Positions 49,470 through 62,013 of a DNA stretch of 64,000 nt are shown one piece after another. The first letter of the stretch is position 1. Every line of letters starts with the position of its first letter. Under the pieces are notes generated by a model that worked only from the letters and a program-made list of their open reading frames with translations, searched no databases and was not told the DNA's origin. A program made the translations under genes and the position numbers. The stretch is from Paramecium tetraurelia (Eukaryota > Ciliophora > Oligohymenophorea > Peniculida > Parameciidae), in contig NW_001798989.1 of assembly GCF_000165425.1 (NCBI RefSeq), positions 310,001-374,000 on the forward strand. The letters run 5' to 3'.

Positions 49470-50358
49470 ATGACTTGTTGTTAAAAAAGTGCTTCCTTAA
49501 TTTTGATCAGAGATGATTTTAAAGTCTTGATGTTAAAAAGAAGCAATGAAATTTCATTTGGAGGATCCTTTGTTTTTCCGGGAGGGATTCTAGAAGAAAC
49601 AGATTATAAAATAGCTCTAGCAGATTCATAATTAATTTAGCAAAATCAATAAAGATACTATTGCTCTCTTAATCAAGATTGGTATGATGCATCATTGATT
49701 GCTGCTATAAGAGAAACCACTGAAGAAACTAATATATAGTTAGAATATAAATAATTATATTCCAAGATCAAGCCATTCATGAGGATAGTCACTCCTCAGA
49801 TGATGGAAAAAAGATATGACACTTAGTTTTTTGTTTTAAATTTAAACAATTACGATCAATTAGAAATCAATAAGACTGAGAGCGCCAGTTATGAATGGGA
49901 TAATCCTGTTGGATTTTTATAAAAATTCATTAATAGCTAGATATACTTATAACCACCAATATTCTTGTAGTTGCTAATACTAAATTAATTAGGAAGTTAT
50001 TAAAATATCATTAGTTACATTGATTCAGGAGATTAATAAAAACATGCCCATCCCCATATTTTCTAATTTAGTAAGTATTATTACTAGTTTTTAATAAGGC
50101 TATAAAGGAGCATTTAATTATCCTGATCCAAATTTCAATTTATAAAAGTTGCTGGAAGCTGAATAAACAGACTATTTAAAAAAAGAATTCAAAACCAGAT
50201 ATACTCAAATGGAGAGGTCAGATTTTAGATTTGAATTTGAGGCAAACTTAAAGAGTTTGACTGGGTTTATAGGAAAGTTTAAGAATTCACCATTAGCATT
50301 GTTGGATGGCCAAATTATAAATAATGGCCAATTCATACAAAATAAGGCAAGGTTATGA
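49470..50358 (+). CDS. Nudix hydrolase, NUDT19-like, probably peroxisomal
   Basis: One 28-nt intron gives 286 aa from MTCCQKSASLILIRDDFKVL. The N-terminal block LMLKRSNEISFGGSFVFPGG and the later AAIRETTEETNIQL form a Nudix box whose two halves are separated by an insertion of about 40 residues (ILEETDYK ... WYDASL). An insertion at this place is characteristic of NUDT19/NUDT8-type enzymes, which hydrolyse coenzyme A and acyl-CoA. The catalytic REtxEE glutamates are intact. Histidines in KHAHPHIF are consistent with this group. The last three residues, Ala-Arg-Leu, fit the peroxisomal targeting signal type 1. Predicted role: control of CoA levels in peroxisomes. The stop lies 46 bp from the kinesin stop on the other strand. 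Confidence 0.85.
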
Positions 50359-50404
50359 GATTAAAATATAAAATGAATTAATTAATGATATTTGTATTGT
50401 ATAA

Positions 50405-53400
50405 TCACTAAAATTGGAAAGTTTGTTAAGCTTTTGGTTTAGACTATCGTTAAACACTACCCGAATTAATATTAATTCTGTTGTTGTCTCGCAACACATC
50501 ATGTTACACAGCAGGACTTTATGCTTTAGTTTAGATTAAAGGATTATCTTTTTATACAGCATAGAATTTTTGTTTCATAACTAATAAATCTTTTTCCAAT
50601 AGTTTAATATTTAAGGTTTTTTCCTTCTTAATCTTTATTCCTCTGTTAAATTTCTTATTTGCAATCCTAAAATTATAAATTAGTCTTACAATCAACTCCT
50701 AAATAAGTAATTACACAGATTAGATGATCTTGTCTCCATCGCTGCCTTTGATTGTTGAAAATTTATTTTTAACTCCACTTAAATTCAAAATTTAATTAAG
50801 TTTAGTCATCTCATTATTGAGTCTCTAATTTTCAACTATCAATTTTTGCTATGATAATCTAACAACATAAATACCATATCTAATTTAGATGTATTATATT
50901 AATTATCTGAATCAGTGTTTTTTCTTGTCTATTATTATTACTATAATAGTTTATTTTTTTCTTCAATTTCCTTCTATAATTATTCTGATAAGTATAGTTT
51001 TTCTTATTTCAAACAAGAATTTCTCTTGTTTTATAGTATTTAAGTATCGTATTTTTTATGAAGGATTATTATGCCCTCCAAGTTAAGCAATATCTTTTTG
51101 CATCTCTTCAATTTACTTATAGAGCATAGATCTTTCATTGTTCGATTTGGTTAATTTTTCATGTTACTCTTGTAATTCCTTCTTTAATTTACCATTCTCA
51201 TCTTCTAAAGCGTGCATTTGCATCAGTGCTTGATCTTTTTGGTCTTTCATTTATTCATTTTCATCTTCTCGTTCTTAATTTTAGGACTATTAAGATAAAT
51301 CTAACAATTACTAATATAGCATTATGTTCAGCCTCTAATTTTAGATACTAATCCTTGATATCATTAATTTCCTTCTCTTATTACTTACAAAACTCCTTTG
51401 CTCTATCATGAACATTTTTCAGTGTCTCTTCGTTCTACAAGAGAGCTTACTCTAATTGTACAATAATCTTTAAATATAATAATAAATTATACTTATTATT
51501 TTTTATCGATCTTCTGTTTTAACTCATTGTTTTCTTTTGAAACTTTTTCAGCAATATGACTATATTGTTCTCTTATTTAGGACTCTTATTTCATTTAAGA
51601 TTCTAATCTAGTGAATTGATCCTTTAAGAGATTGTATTTATCTTATTATTCACTGACTTAGATGTTTTATAAGTCATTTTATTTTTGGATTGATTGATAT
51701 TTATGCACATTTTCCTAAATCTAATAACTACTTTCTTCTAATTGATTTTTCAATTAAATGTTGGCATTTTCAAGACCTTAGATTATTTTCTAATAATAAA
51801 TAATAATATTACTGTAAACTTATTTTAATCAGACTTTAATTTATCTTTGAGCTATTGAATGTCTTTTTGAGTTTACTGATTTACATCCTCTTTTGTTTCA
51901 AATGCACATTATAATCCATTTACTTATTTATTTAACTATTCAATTTATTGATCCTTCTATTATAATTACTTCTAGTGAATATCCAATTAATCTACTAACT
52001 CTTAAACTTCCTTTTTGTGTTAATCTTCATACTTTTTTAAATGCAGAGAATATTGTTTAATTTCTAATTCTAATTACTTAGTTAATTTCTTAACGATTGA
52101 TTTATTTTCATCAACTTGAGATTATTTTTAATCCAATTCAACTCTCATCTAATCTATTTCTTCATGTTATGAATCAATATGTTGATTTAATTATGATATT
52201 TCCTTTTTGAGTTAGGAATTATCCTTAGAGGTTAATTCTAATTATTGTTGTAGGTTTGTATTTAGATGATTTAATTATAACTTTAATTAATCTACCTATT
52301 GTTCTTTTTATTGCAAATCATTTAGACTAGCATTTAATCGTTATTCAAGTTTGTGGATCTCCTTTTACTTATCATTGATTTAGAGTTTTAAGATGTTGTT
52401 ATCAATTTCCATTTAATCTGTTTCCTTCTTCCAAATTTCAGAACTTTTATCAAGAATCTGATTTTATTTATTAAATTCTTATTGCATGAATTCTAATTCT
52501 GAATCTTTTTCATTGATGTTATTAGTCAAACATTGAATTTGAGATTATAATGAATTAAATTTAATTGACCATTCATTACATTATTGTTCTAATTGGTTTA
52601 TCGTTTATTTAAACTTATTTGATTCACATTCAACCTCCTTTATTTTATCATTTAAAGCTGTTTTTTCATTAGTCAATTATTCGATTGTTCTTATCTTAAT
52701 TTATAATTTTTAAGTCATATCTTACAATTTACCTTACTATTAAATTTCCATTGTGTTTCTGCTTTATTAGTTCTCATTCTCTATCGAGACTATTTTTTAT
52801 TATAACTATTGTATTTCCTTTGACTAGCTCTCTATTTTGGACTTATGCTATAACAAATCTCTTTTCAATTCGGAATTAACTTAGTCCTTTTGTTCCAACC
52901 TAGCTTACAAAGAGATGTAGAGTTCATGAACTTGGTTATAATGATCCGATGTTTCTTGAATTACAGCCTGCTTACTTTCTAATTGCTTTTACAATAAGTC
53001 TACACTGGACATCTGCTCTTTTTGAATATCTTCAAACTCTAATTTCTATGTTTCTATAATGCTCTCCAAATGCGAAGCCCTTTACGTTTCATTTTGCAAT
53101 TTTTAATTTAACAACTATAAAGTTTATCAAATAAATTACATTTATTTAGAATTCCTATGAAGACTACAATTCAGAAATTTAATTATCTTTTTCTTTAATT
53201 ATGCAATTCAATTAATGGATCTAAAAGTTGTAAATAATATATTACTTCTTAATTCAAAATGCCTAAATCACAATCATTTTTTGCACTCAATTGCGATAAG
53301 AACAATTCAAAATCCTTTTTCTATTGTTTCAATTAATCTTAGTAATTCTTCTCTAAGTCTGAATTTTAAATTTATTAATTTTATTAAAATACAATCATTT

Positions 53401-56203
53401 CTTCCTAATAATTTTATTAAGTTTATTAAAGCTATAATTAAGTATTTAAAAGCTCCTAATTTTTTTACCTTAATTCTTGAACCAAACCATCTTTTTCCTA
53501 TTAAATTTCATTCTTAGTCTTCGATAAGAGAGTATTCTCTTATTATAACAATTAGTTATCATTTTATACTTATTATAGTTAAGTAAATAATTCCAATTCT
53601 GAACTCTCCAATTTGCACACTGATAACCTTAACTAGTCTTAAACTACCCCTAATTCATTTTAATAATTAGAACATTTTTATTTTAGATTTTCATTTTCAG
53701 ATTCTAATTCTTAAATTTCTTTCTCATTTTATTGAAGTTTAGTTTTTTAATCACTTAAATCATTTTTAAATTAAGTCATATTACTTTCATAAAATGCTAG
53801 TTATTATTTTAGTTCTTAAATTGTAATATCATTGTCAACAATTATTTAATTAATTTATCTTAGTTTTTCTTCATTTTCTGTTAACTCTTAAACAAGCTAC
53901 GTATTTTAGTTTTTTTCATTTAGAATTTATTATTTGAATTCTTAATTTTATTAATTGAGCTATTGATAATTATTAGCTTATAATTGATTTTAATCCTTCA
54001 ATTGAATTATTTATTCTTCAAATTAAGATATCTATTACTTAAATTCATCTTAGAACTATTAAATATTTGTTTATGATTGTTCATAATTAATTTCAATCTC
54101 CTATTTTTGAGTTACAATTTATTAGTTTTCAACCTTCAATTATTAAATAACCTACTCTGAGTTATTTAATATTTCTTCTAATTCTTAATTTGAATTTTTG
54201 AGTTCTTAATTCAGGTCACTAATTCTGCTTTTTAAATCTAAAATTTATTTATCTCTAACATCAATGATTTAATCGTTTTCATTAAATGTAATTCCATTTT
54301 CAGCTAATTTTTGTAGAATTGTTTTTTCAATCTCTTTGATTTAATCTTCCATTTATACTAATTTTTATGTTTACTCTGATAACAACTTCTCTTTATATTC
54401 TGATTATGTTTCAAGTTCTTTAAATTTATCTAAAGTGACATATTATGAATTAAATTAAGTATCTATTTGCTATTGAAATTGTCTTCTTTCATTCAAAGAG
54501 TTCTATCAAATAAATACATAAAATACTTAAACAGTTTCAACTATTTCTTTTAGTAAATTGAGATTTGTATCTACTTATACCTAAACCTTGGATACTGTTT
54601 ATGTAGCTCCTTACTGCTCTTTTAAAGTTAGGTTTTCGTAAAAAGTTTTCATAACTAAACCTTGACATTGCAAGGCATATGCTAATTATTATTAAATTTA
54701 TTGTTGTATTTCATCTGCTGATTGATTTAGTTTTAATTTTTATATTTATTCGTTCTGCAACTTAATAACAAATTTTAACTATTGCTCTAACTATTATCCT
54801 AATTAGAAGCCTTCTTTTAATTATTTAATTCCATTCAAATATTTTTCAATTTCTAAAAATAATGCAGTTTCACTTTCTGTTGATTATTCTAAATAGCACT
54901 TCAAGATTTCTTCAAGCTTAATGTACTTTTAATCATTAATCATCAGGCTTTCCAATTCTAAAGATTGTAAAACTAGATAATAATATGAAATTGAATACAT
55001 TGTTCATTAATTTGGGATTATTATTATTTCTATTCAAATTTCTTTGGTGATTCCCATTTCTGTTATTGAGTAACACTTTTGGCAAGTTCTTATTTGAGTC
55101 TTTTGATTTCATTTTTCAGACTCTCTAAATTACCACTTTCATCTTCGTTGATCCTTGCTTTGTTTTTAACTTATTTAACTCTTTTAGAAAACAGAAGAGT
55201 CGACAAGGTTTCTTGATAGAATTGTTGAGATTATTAAATATTGGCAATTAGATGAGTTCTTGAATTGCCTCCCAAAGAATCCTTGAGTAGAAATGTCAAT
55301 TTAGAGTCTCTATAATGTACATAGGATTGATTGTCTTCAACAAGAGAATTGATTACATTGCCCAAGATGTGTAAACTTTTATTTATATTGCAACCTTCTC
55401 TCAACCTCTCTCCTTAAACTTAAGATTGCTTCTACCTTTCACTACCAGCCAGATCTACAAAATGAAATCTCGAAAATCTATGATTGATGACCTAGGTCTG
55501 AGATGACTATCTTCTTGATTCAAGTTATATAGTAAACACACTGTGTGATCTTGATGATTCTATGTTCATCTAAGTGGATGATATGTGTCTATTAAGACTC
55601 CCTCTCTGGAGTACTTCCAATGATTCAGTCACATTTGTACAAACTTCTTCGCTTAACTATTCTACATACACACCCTTTTTGAGATCTTCTCTCAATTATA
55701 AGTTTCCTAACTAGGGATTTAAAAGATCTATTATATGTTCATTATAGATTTCCAAATAACTGCATTTGACTAAATATTCTACATATTCTGAGGAGTCCTC
55801 CTAAATGCAATTAAAAAGAAAATCAATCACTCTTGGTAATAAGCCTGGCTGCTTCTATGTACCCATCATTGTGTATGTTTTACCACTTCCAGTTTATCCA
55901 TAGACAAACACACATCCATTATAACCATCTAGACAATTGATTGCTTATTATTTTCCCACTATATTAAATATGTCTTCTTAGGTTGAGTCTTGTTAAGCTA
56001 CGTAATCAAAATAGAAATATTTCTAGTCTTGCTGTTATTATTGATTGCCCTCAATAATAATAGTATTTTTTAAATTGGAATCCAACTTAATACATGATCT
56101 TCCATCTTCTAGTAAAGGTCTTTGATAATTCATAAAGGGATGCTTACTTAATTCTAATAGAAACTTGAATATTGTCTCGTTCCGCCTTAAATTTATCTGT
56201 CAT
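50405..56203 (-). CDS. Giant kinesin with N-terminal motor, kinesin-12/KIF15-like
   Basis: A 5.8-kb gene of roughly 1,850 residues with many introns of 23-28 nt. Motor domain at residues ~10-360: [14 protein letters not shown] (P-loop, near 55,880-55,910), SSRSHSVFT (switch I) and DLAGSERQK (switch II). SERQK after LAG is typical of the kinesin-12 (KIF15/PAKRP) group. The rest is a very long coiled coil with Gln encoded by TAA/TAG. Near the tail, [20 protein letters not shown] matches the conserved Gly-His-x-Asn-x-x-Gln-Lys-Ile block of KIF15-type tails. Kinesin-12 motors slide spindle or cell-division microtubules. In the last third, two places (near 51,018 and 50,620) need a one-base shift in A/T runs to keep the coiled-coil frame; these may be sequencing errors or decay of the tail. 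Confidence 0.85.
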
Positions 56204-56244
56204 TTTTCAATTTTTAAATTTGAAATTATTATAATAAATAACAA

Positions 56245-58124
56245 TCAGGAAATTATTGCTGTTGTAAGGCTTGTATTATCATGGTAAACGTAATTGTAAT
56301 CCTGAGAATTTTTGTTCCGAAATAGCAAAAGGGAACAGTTCCTTTAGCAATTTGAATTGCTAACTTCATTTTCAATGTAACTACTTTCTAGTAAACTTGA
56401 TTACTAATTACTAAAAGATTATATAACTTTTACTTAAATCCCCTGTATTTTTTGCTAAGTCTCTCAAAGGTAGTTCTATTATAATACATATTCTTAAACT
56501 ATGTGCATAGTAAATGGCTCAATAACACAAAAAACATCAAGGTTATTAATAATTCCAAGACTATATACTCAATCTAAACGCCTTTGGAAAGGCTCAAGTA
56601 CTTTCTGAGGTCGGTTAGAGACTTAAATAAAAAATCAAATGTATCCCAGTAACCTAAGTTTGAGGAGAGTATTCCAATATAAGATTATTTCCAAATAATA
56701 TTGATGAACAATACAATTGAAACAAACAATTGAAATCCAATTGTTAAGAAAGTGATCCAGATAAACATCATGAATGCAAAATGGTTTTTTGCCCCTATGC
56801 AATTATTTATCCATGGGCAGTGATGATCATAGACCATAATACATCTATTACAGAAATCACAATGACGACTTCTTTTGGCCTTAAGTGTTTCGCATTCTGC
56901 ACAAATTTCCAATTTCTTGGGATTATTCTGTAGAATCTAATAAAATATTTGACCTTCTTTTTTATATTGGACTTGATACCCAGGATCAGAATTAATGATG
57001 TAGACAAATAAACAGATTTGAAATATGTCTAAAAGGATTTATATGTAACCAAACACATTATTTCCCAATGTGAAAAGAATTTAGTAGATTAGATTGAGTA
57101 TTAACATGAAAATGAAAGCGTACATTTATAATCTAGTCTTTTGATTCTATATACGGATATTAATATAATAATACAATCCTCGGTTTATTTTTCTATCCAA
57201 ATAGATTGTTGCATTTGATATCCCCTTCCTAGTATTCCATGATCATTTAGCTGATAGTTAAGAATTCATTTTATTCAGACAATTCATAAGCAGTCTTCCC
57301 CTACTTATTTTTTAATCTTGTTTTGGCATTATAAAGCAGTAACTTTCTAGTGATTTTGTATTCTCCACTAATGGCTGAGACATGCAAAGGAGTGCAACCA
57401 TAAATATTCTTAGTGTTAATTTTACAACCCCAAGCTAGAAGCAAAGCAGCACATTATTCACTACCTTAGTAACTGGCTTAATGCAAAGCAGTGCTATAAT
57501 CATTATCTGTTATATCAATATTAACGTGCGCGATTTTAACTAAATAGTATAACATAATAGGTTAATCTGATTATGACGCTATGTGGAGAGTTGTTTGTCC
57601 TTGCCTGGTTTTGGCATCCAATTTGATTCCTAGTTTGAGAATTGCATCAAGAATTGCTATATTGCCTTTTTGAGTGGCTAGATGCATGCATTGATTTCCA
57701 GATTCATTTTATTGAGTGACCCATTATTTGGTATCAGACTCACTAGAATTGCTTAATGAATTGTTACCCAAATGATTTTAAGGAATATTTTAATAAGTCT
57801 GTAAAAAGGTTGGTGTGATCTTTCCAAACAGCATGCATGAGCAAGGTATTTTTTTTTTCATCAGCGATTTTTTGAATATTGATTGGTTGCATTTGGCTAA
57901 AGGAATCATTGTCATTAATTCCAAGGAGATACCTGACTCCCTTGAGATCTCCATTTTTGACTTTGGTGTACAAATCTTCATAAATTCTCTGAATGTCAGA
58001 GGCTTAATCCTATTTGTAGAATGTGGATTAATACGTTCACAAAAGTAGCCTATGACAATCCGAAACCATGAGGATCCCTGTTTATGTTGGTGGAAGGATC
58101 TTCTGATTATAAAAGAGGCTGCAT
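56245..58124 (-). CDS. Ankyrin-repeat DHHC palmitoyltransferase, 592 aa
   Basis: Introns of 25, 25, 28 and 23 nt leave 593 codons. Ankyrin repeats at about residues 40-275, for example TLLMHAVWKDHTNLFTDLLK, QTTLHIASQSDQPIMLYYLV and GCTPLHVSAISGEYKITRKL. Then two membrane segments (YAFIFMLILNLIYQILFTLG), the DPG motif (INSDPGYQVQY) and the cysteine-rich catalytic domain: CAECETLKAKRSRHCDFCNR, DHHCPWINNCIGAKNH, then two more membrane segments. The cysteine of DHHC is the site that carries the acyl group. Ankyrin repeats before the DHHC domain place it with Akr1/HIP14 (ZDHHC17), which act at the Golgi or plasma membrane. The first exon (MQPLLQSEDPSTNINRDPHG) is joined by a 25-nt intron in phase. 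The stop is 41 bp before the kinesin start. Confidence 0.95.
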
Positions 58125-58349
58125 TATAAATTAATTAATTAATCGATGCTTTTTATATGAGATTATTTAGCAATTAAAGAGTGCATATTTAATTTGAATA
58201 TATTTAAGTGAAATATTTATGATCGATAATTCATTAATAAAATTAAATAATATAATGATGATCACTTCGTCCGTGTTTTTGATTGTTTATGATATACACT
58301 TGTCACTACTCTGAAAATAATCTATATCTATCTATATATATATAATTAA
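58125..58349. promoter_or_regulatory. Divergent promoter region, 225 bp
   Basis: Shared upstream region of the DHHC gene (minus) and the HCF101-like gene (plus). It ends in a TATC/TATA repeat run (TCTATATCTATCTATATATA, near 58,321-58,340) immediately before the HCF101 start. No coding signature. Bidirectional promoter function inferred from position. Confidence 0.55.
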
Positions 58350-59844
58350 ATGTTAAGAAGATTAACTGCGTCAGTCCCAATAGTCCACAAATTGTACTTC
58401 ACTTTCTCCGTCAATGAAGGTAATCGAATGTTGCTAATCAGAATACAAGATCTAAATCCTCAATCGACTCAAACAAATTAAACATTCCGATTCTCACAAA
58501 GACATCGTCTCCAATGGTTACGTTGAAAATCTATCCATTGACCAAGGTATTCCAATGACCAAGTACTTTAGATGGAAGAGTCATCATTGATCTCAAATTG
58601 GACTAAGATTACAGAAAGATGAAGGCTCTTTGCTCAGATGCCCTTAAGCAATTCGAATGGATTAAGAATTTGGATATTCGCATGGCCCCAAAAAAAGAGA
58701 ATGTATTTACCCAAGCCAATACTCAGAAAAGAGGCAATCTCTAAAATGTGAAGAAGATCATTGCAGTCTCTAGTTGCAAAGGAGGAGTGGGTAAAAGCAC
58801 AATTGCATTGAACCTTACTTTTTCCTTGTAAAAATTAGGCTTCAATGTGGGAATATTTGATGCTGACGTATATGGTCCATCTCTCCCTACCTTAATTGGC
58901 AAAGAGAAATAGTAATTATATGCTCCAGAAGACAAACCTAAAGAAATACTTCCCATAGAATTCAACGGTGTTAAAACCATGAGTTATGGTTATGCAAGTG
59001 GCAATTAAAAAGCCATCATCAGAGGTCCTATGGTTAGCAGCATCGTTGTTTAACTAGTACAACAAACTCAATGGCAAAATCTAGATTATTTGGTTGTCGA
59101 TATGCCACCAGGAACAGGAGACATACAAATAAGTTTATGTTAAGAATTAAATTTCGATGGAGCAGTAATTGTTACAACTCCCCAGAGATTAAGTTTTATA
59201 GATGTTGTAAAGGGAATAGAGATGTTTGATGTCCTAAAAGTGCCAACCCTAAGTGTGGTTGAAAATATGGCTGAATATGTCTGTCCAGATTGCAATCATG
59301 TTCATAGGCCATTCGGATAAGGCTATATGAACATGCTACAAAAATAATTTGGTATTGCCACAGCAGTCTCTATTCCCTTATATGGAGATATTTCTAAATA
59401 TTCAGATTTGGGAAGTCCTGTAGTACTGACATTGCCTGAAGATCACACCATCAATAATATTTATAGACAATTAGCCAATAATGTTGTTCATGAGTTAAGC
59501 AGAAGCGATTTGACTAAGACTCCTACTGTCAGATATGATACAGGCAAAAGAGTGATCATTATTAGGGATTTCGATGGCAAAGAAAAACCTATAAAATCAG
59601 TTGAACTTAGATCTAAATGCAATTGTGCTTTATGTGTGGATGAATTTACTGGAAGAAGATTAAATTAAGTAATATTCATTCACAACTTATTTAGAATCAA
59701 TAACTAGATCAGGAAGTCTATCCATACAAGATTGAACCTAAAGGAAACTATGCTGTTGCAATCGTTTGGTCTGATGGTCATCGTTCTTCAATATATCCCT
59801 ATAAAAGATTATGGAGTGATGAGATTATTGAACATAAATCATGA
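58350..59844 (+). CDS. HCF101: HCF101-like P-loop Fe-S cluster carrier with three domains
   Basis: Introns of 22, 25 and 26 nt leave 473 aa. Domains in order: an N-terminal MIP18-type (DUF59) domain, residues ~20-110; an Mrp/NBP35 P-loop NTPase, ~115-370, with [32 protein letters not shown] and [13 protein letters not shown]; and a C-terminal DUF971 domain, ~385-470, with [19 protein letters not shown] and [20 protein letters not shown]. The CPDC pair near residue 315 matches the Cys-x-x-Cys that bridges the carried [4Fe-4S] cluster in Mrp proteins. This three-part layout is that of plant HCF101. The N terminus ([20 protein letters not shown]) is basic and hydroxylated and could be a mitochondrial presequence; no plastid is expected in a ciliate. 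Converges with the next gene, 38 bp between stops. Confidence 0.93.
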
Positions 59845-59882
59845 TAATTATATATATTAAAATAAGCGTATAATAAAGGTTG

Positions 59883-61238
59883 TCAATTAATGTATTATTC
59901 TAAGGTTTCTTTTAATACATTTTATTGTTCTAAGCTTAATTGATGAGCCTTTGCAAATCCTTTTATTACTTGTTCTATGTCATCTCCTTCTCTAATACAA
60001 ATTCTAGCTTTCCTATTTTTTGAAATCCTTATATCCACATTCAGTAACATATTCTTTGGATTGGAGACTCGTTTACTTAAATCAAATGGTTCAGGCACAG
60101 TTTAATGAGGCCTATTTTGAATATTGGTTTGTTCCATAGAATAGAAGTTTTCTTTTTCATGTTTCATCTGTCTTGCCTTGGTCATTCTCTCTAAAATTGC
60201 AGATTCTCCTTTCACAGGCTTAAATGAATATCTCTATTTATTTGTTAATTTTGGTTTAAAGGTACATTCCATTAACTCTTCTTCATCCCTTTATTTATTC
60301 AAATTGTCCTTCAACTTTTACTTATGCATTTTAATTGCTTCAGCATTTTAATACAACCTATTAAATGTACTTACATTGTCTTGTCTTTTTGTTTAATTCG
60401 ATGTCAATTAAGGCTTAAATAGACATTCTGGATCATCTTGTATATAGGATTCCAACTATCTTTTCTTCTCCTACAATACTTTAGAATGCTCATATAGCAC
60501 TTCAAATCTATTTATTGTATCTGATAAGTGGGTGTCAAATTATTGTCTTTGTTTCCCATTATTTTAACTATTATTATTATTCCAAGACTCCTTTTTTGAT
60601 GAGGATTGTCCTCTTGATCCAGTTGAAAACCTCACATTTAATAATTTAAATTTATTAGTCAATCTAAACATCAATTCTTATAACTCTTCAAAATTTATCA
60701 CCTATTTTGGTATATTCTAATCTTCTAATTCAACATTTATAACATCTGTTAATAGTACTATTGATTAGGTTTGTGTTAATTATTTTTCCAATAATATCAC
60801 AAGAATATTAAATACAAATCCAATAAATGCACTTTCTAAATCTAATCCTAATGTTAATAATTTCCATAAGTCAATTGACACATGATCATTTTTTGTTGAT
60901 ATCCCTAAATCAACTAGCACATTACAAAATCTTTCATAGTCCAATTACTCTTCAATTTAATGACGATTCAGTACTGTATTAATTTGGGTTTCTAATTTCT
61001 TCAAAAGGATTTTTTAGGAGTTATAGTCAATCTTAACTTTATTTGCTTATTATTTAATTTCTTCATTCTTCTCTTCTTGTTTTTAATTGATTCTTTGCTA
61101 TTTTTCTATTGCTTTATTATATAGTGAAGAAAAATGATCTTGTTGAATTTATCCACTGATTTCATAAGCATTCAAACTATCACAATTTCTCAAATATTAA
61201 GATTAATCGCCAGATTCAATATTTTAATCATCAATCAT
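59883..61238 (-). CDS. Hypothetical protein with ciliate 'CTFKPKL' motif, 451 aa
   Basis: A single-exon frame MIDDQNIESGDQSQYLRNCD to ...NVLKETLEQYIN. The N-terminal third is Gln/Glu-rich and helical, the centre is a leucine-rich helical domain (IDLWKLLTLGLDLESAFIGF). Two copies of a Glu/Pro-Cys-x-Phe-Lys-Pro motif follow (DPECLFKPQLTSNQTKRQDN; MECTFKPKLTNKQRYSFKPV), often seen in ciliate and other protist cytoskeletal or ciliary proteins. The C terminus (KNMLLNVDIRISKNRKARIC; EGDDIEQVIKGFAKAHQLSL) resembles a ubiquitin- or PB1-like fold. No enzyme motif. Assignment of function is not possible from sequence alone. Confidence 0.75.
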
Positions 61239-62013
61239 GTTCGTTAATTTAATAAATATAAAAATTATTATTACTTTCCAAATAATACTTATAATATTAG
61301 TCCAAATTTTCATTAAATTCAATTAAACAACTCGGTTCTAACTTAACTTTGAGATTTTCTCATGCTACATTTTTATTTTAATCAAATTTAAAATACATTT
61401 ATTATTAATCCAGATTATTTCTTTTTTCTATACCTATTAACTTATAAATGGGAGTATTTGTCTACAATTTAGTTAACTATCTTTTATTCCTACTTTAAAA
61501 CACCTTTCTATTCCATAATGATTTAGTAATGTATGATACAAATTTGTACTTAAATCATATATATTTCTATCTAAAAAACACAGAAACATAGTGAATAGAT
61601 TATTGTAATTCAATTTTTGATAAATATTTGTAATGAATTAATAATAGTATATATTAAAATAAACTATAAATTTTTTAATCAATGACTACTTTCATTTTAA
61701 ACGTTCTATTTTAAAATAGACAATTTATTATCTGATTTTAATTGCGTTATTAGAATACTATTATTTATTTTTAAAGTTTAGCTAAAAGTATAATATATTT
61801 GTTGAATTATGATAGTAGAATAAAACAAAGTTTATTTGACTTAATTCTATCTAAATAATCGATGATAAGGATCCTAAACTCAAATTATTTTGTAGTTCAA
61901 GTAGATTATAAGAATATAGAAAATAGGCATTTTAGAAATAAATCTATTTGAATTAAAGAATTTTATATAATTTAGACATAAATCCATTTCTATTTTAAAT
62001 AAAGGTTGTTAAA
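61239..62013. promoter_or_regulatory. Divergent intergenic region, 775 bp
   Basis: Separates the starts of two divergent genes. Very AT-rich. No frame with coding features was found on either strand. Confidence 0.5.

Noticed and set aside
53160-53240. Apparent frameshift in the kinesin coiled coil.
   Set aside because: Two ordinary 25-nt GT-AG introns close together restore the frame, so no break is needed here, unlike the two sites nearer the tail.
52700-53520. Plus-strand frame of 100 codons ([16 protein letters not shown]...) within the kinesin region.
   Set aside because: Antisense shadow of the long coiled-coil coding sequence; it has no features of its own.
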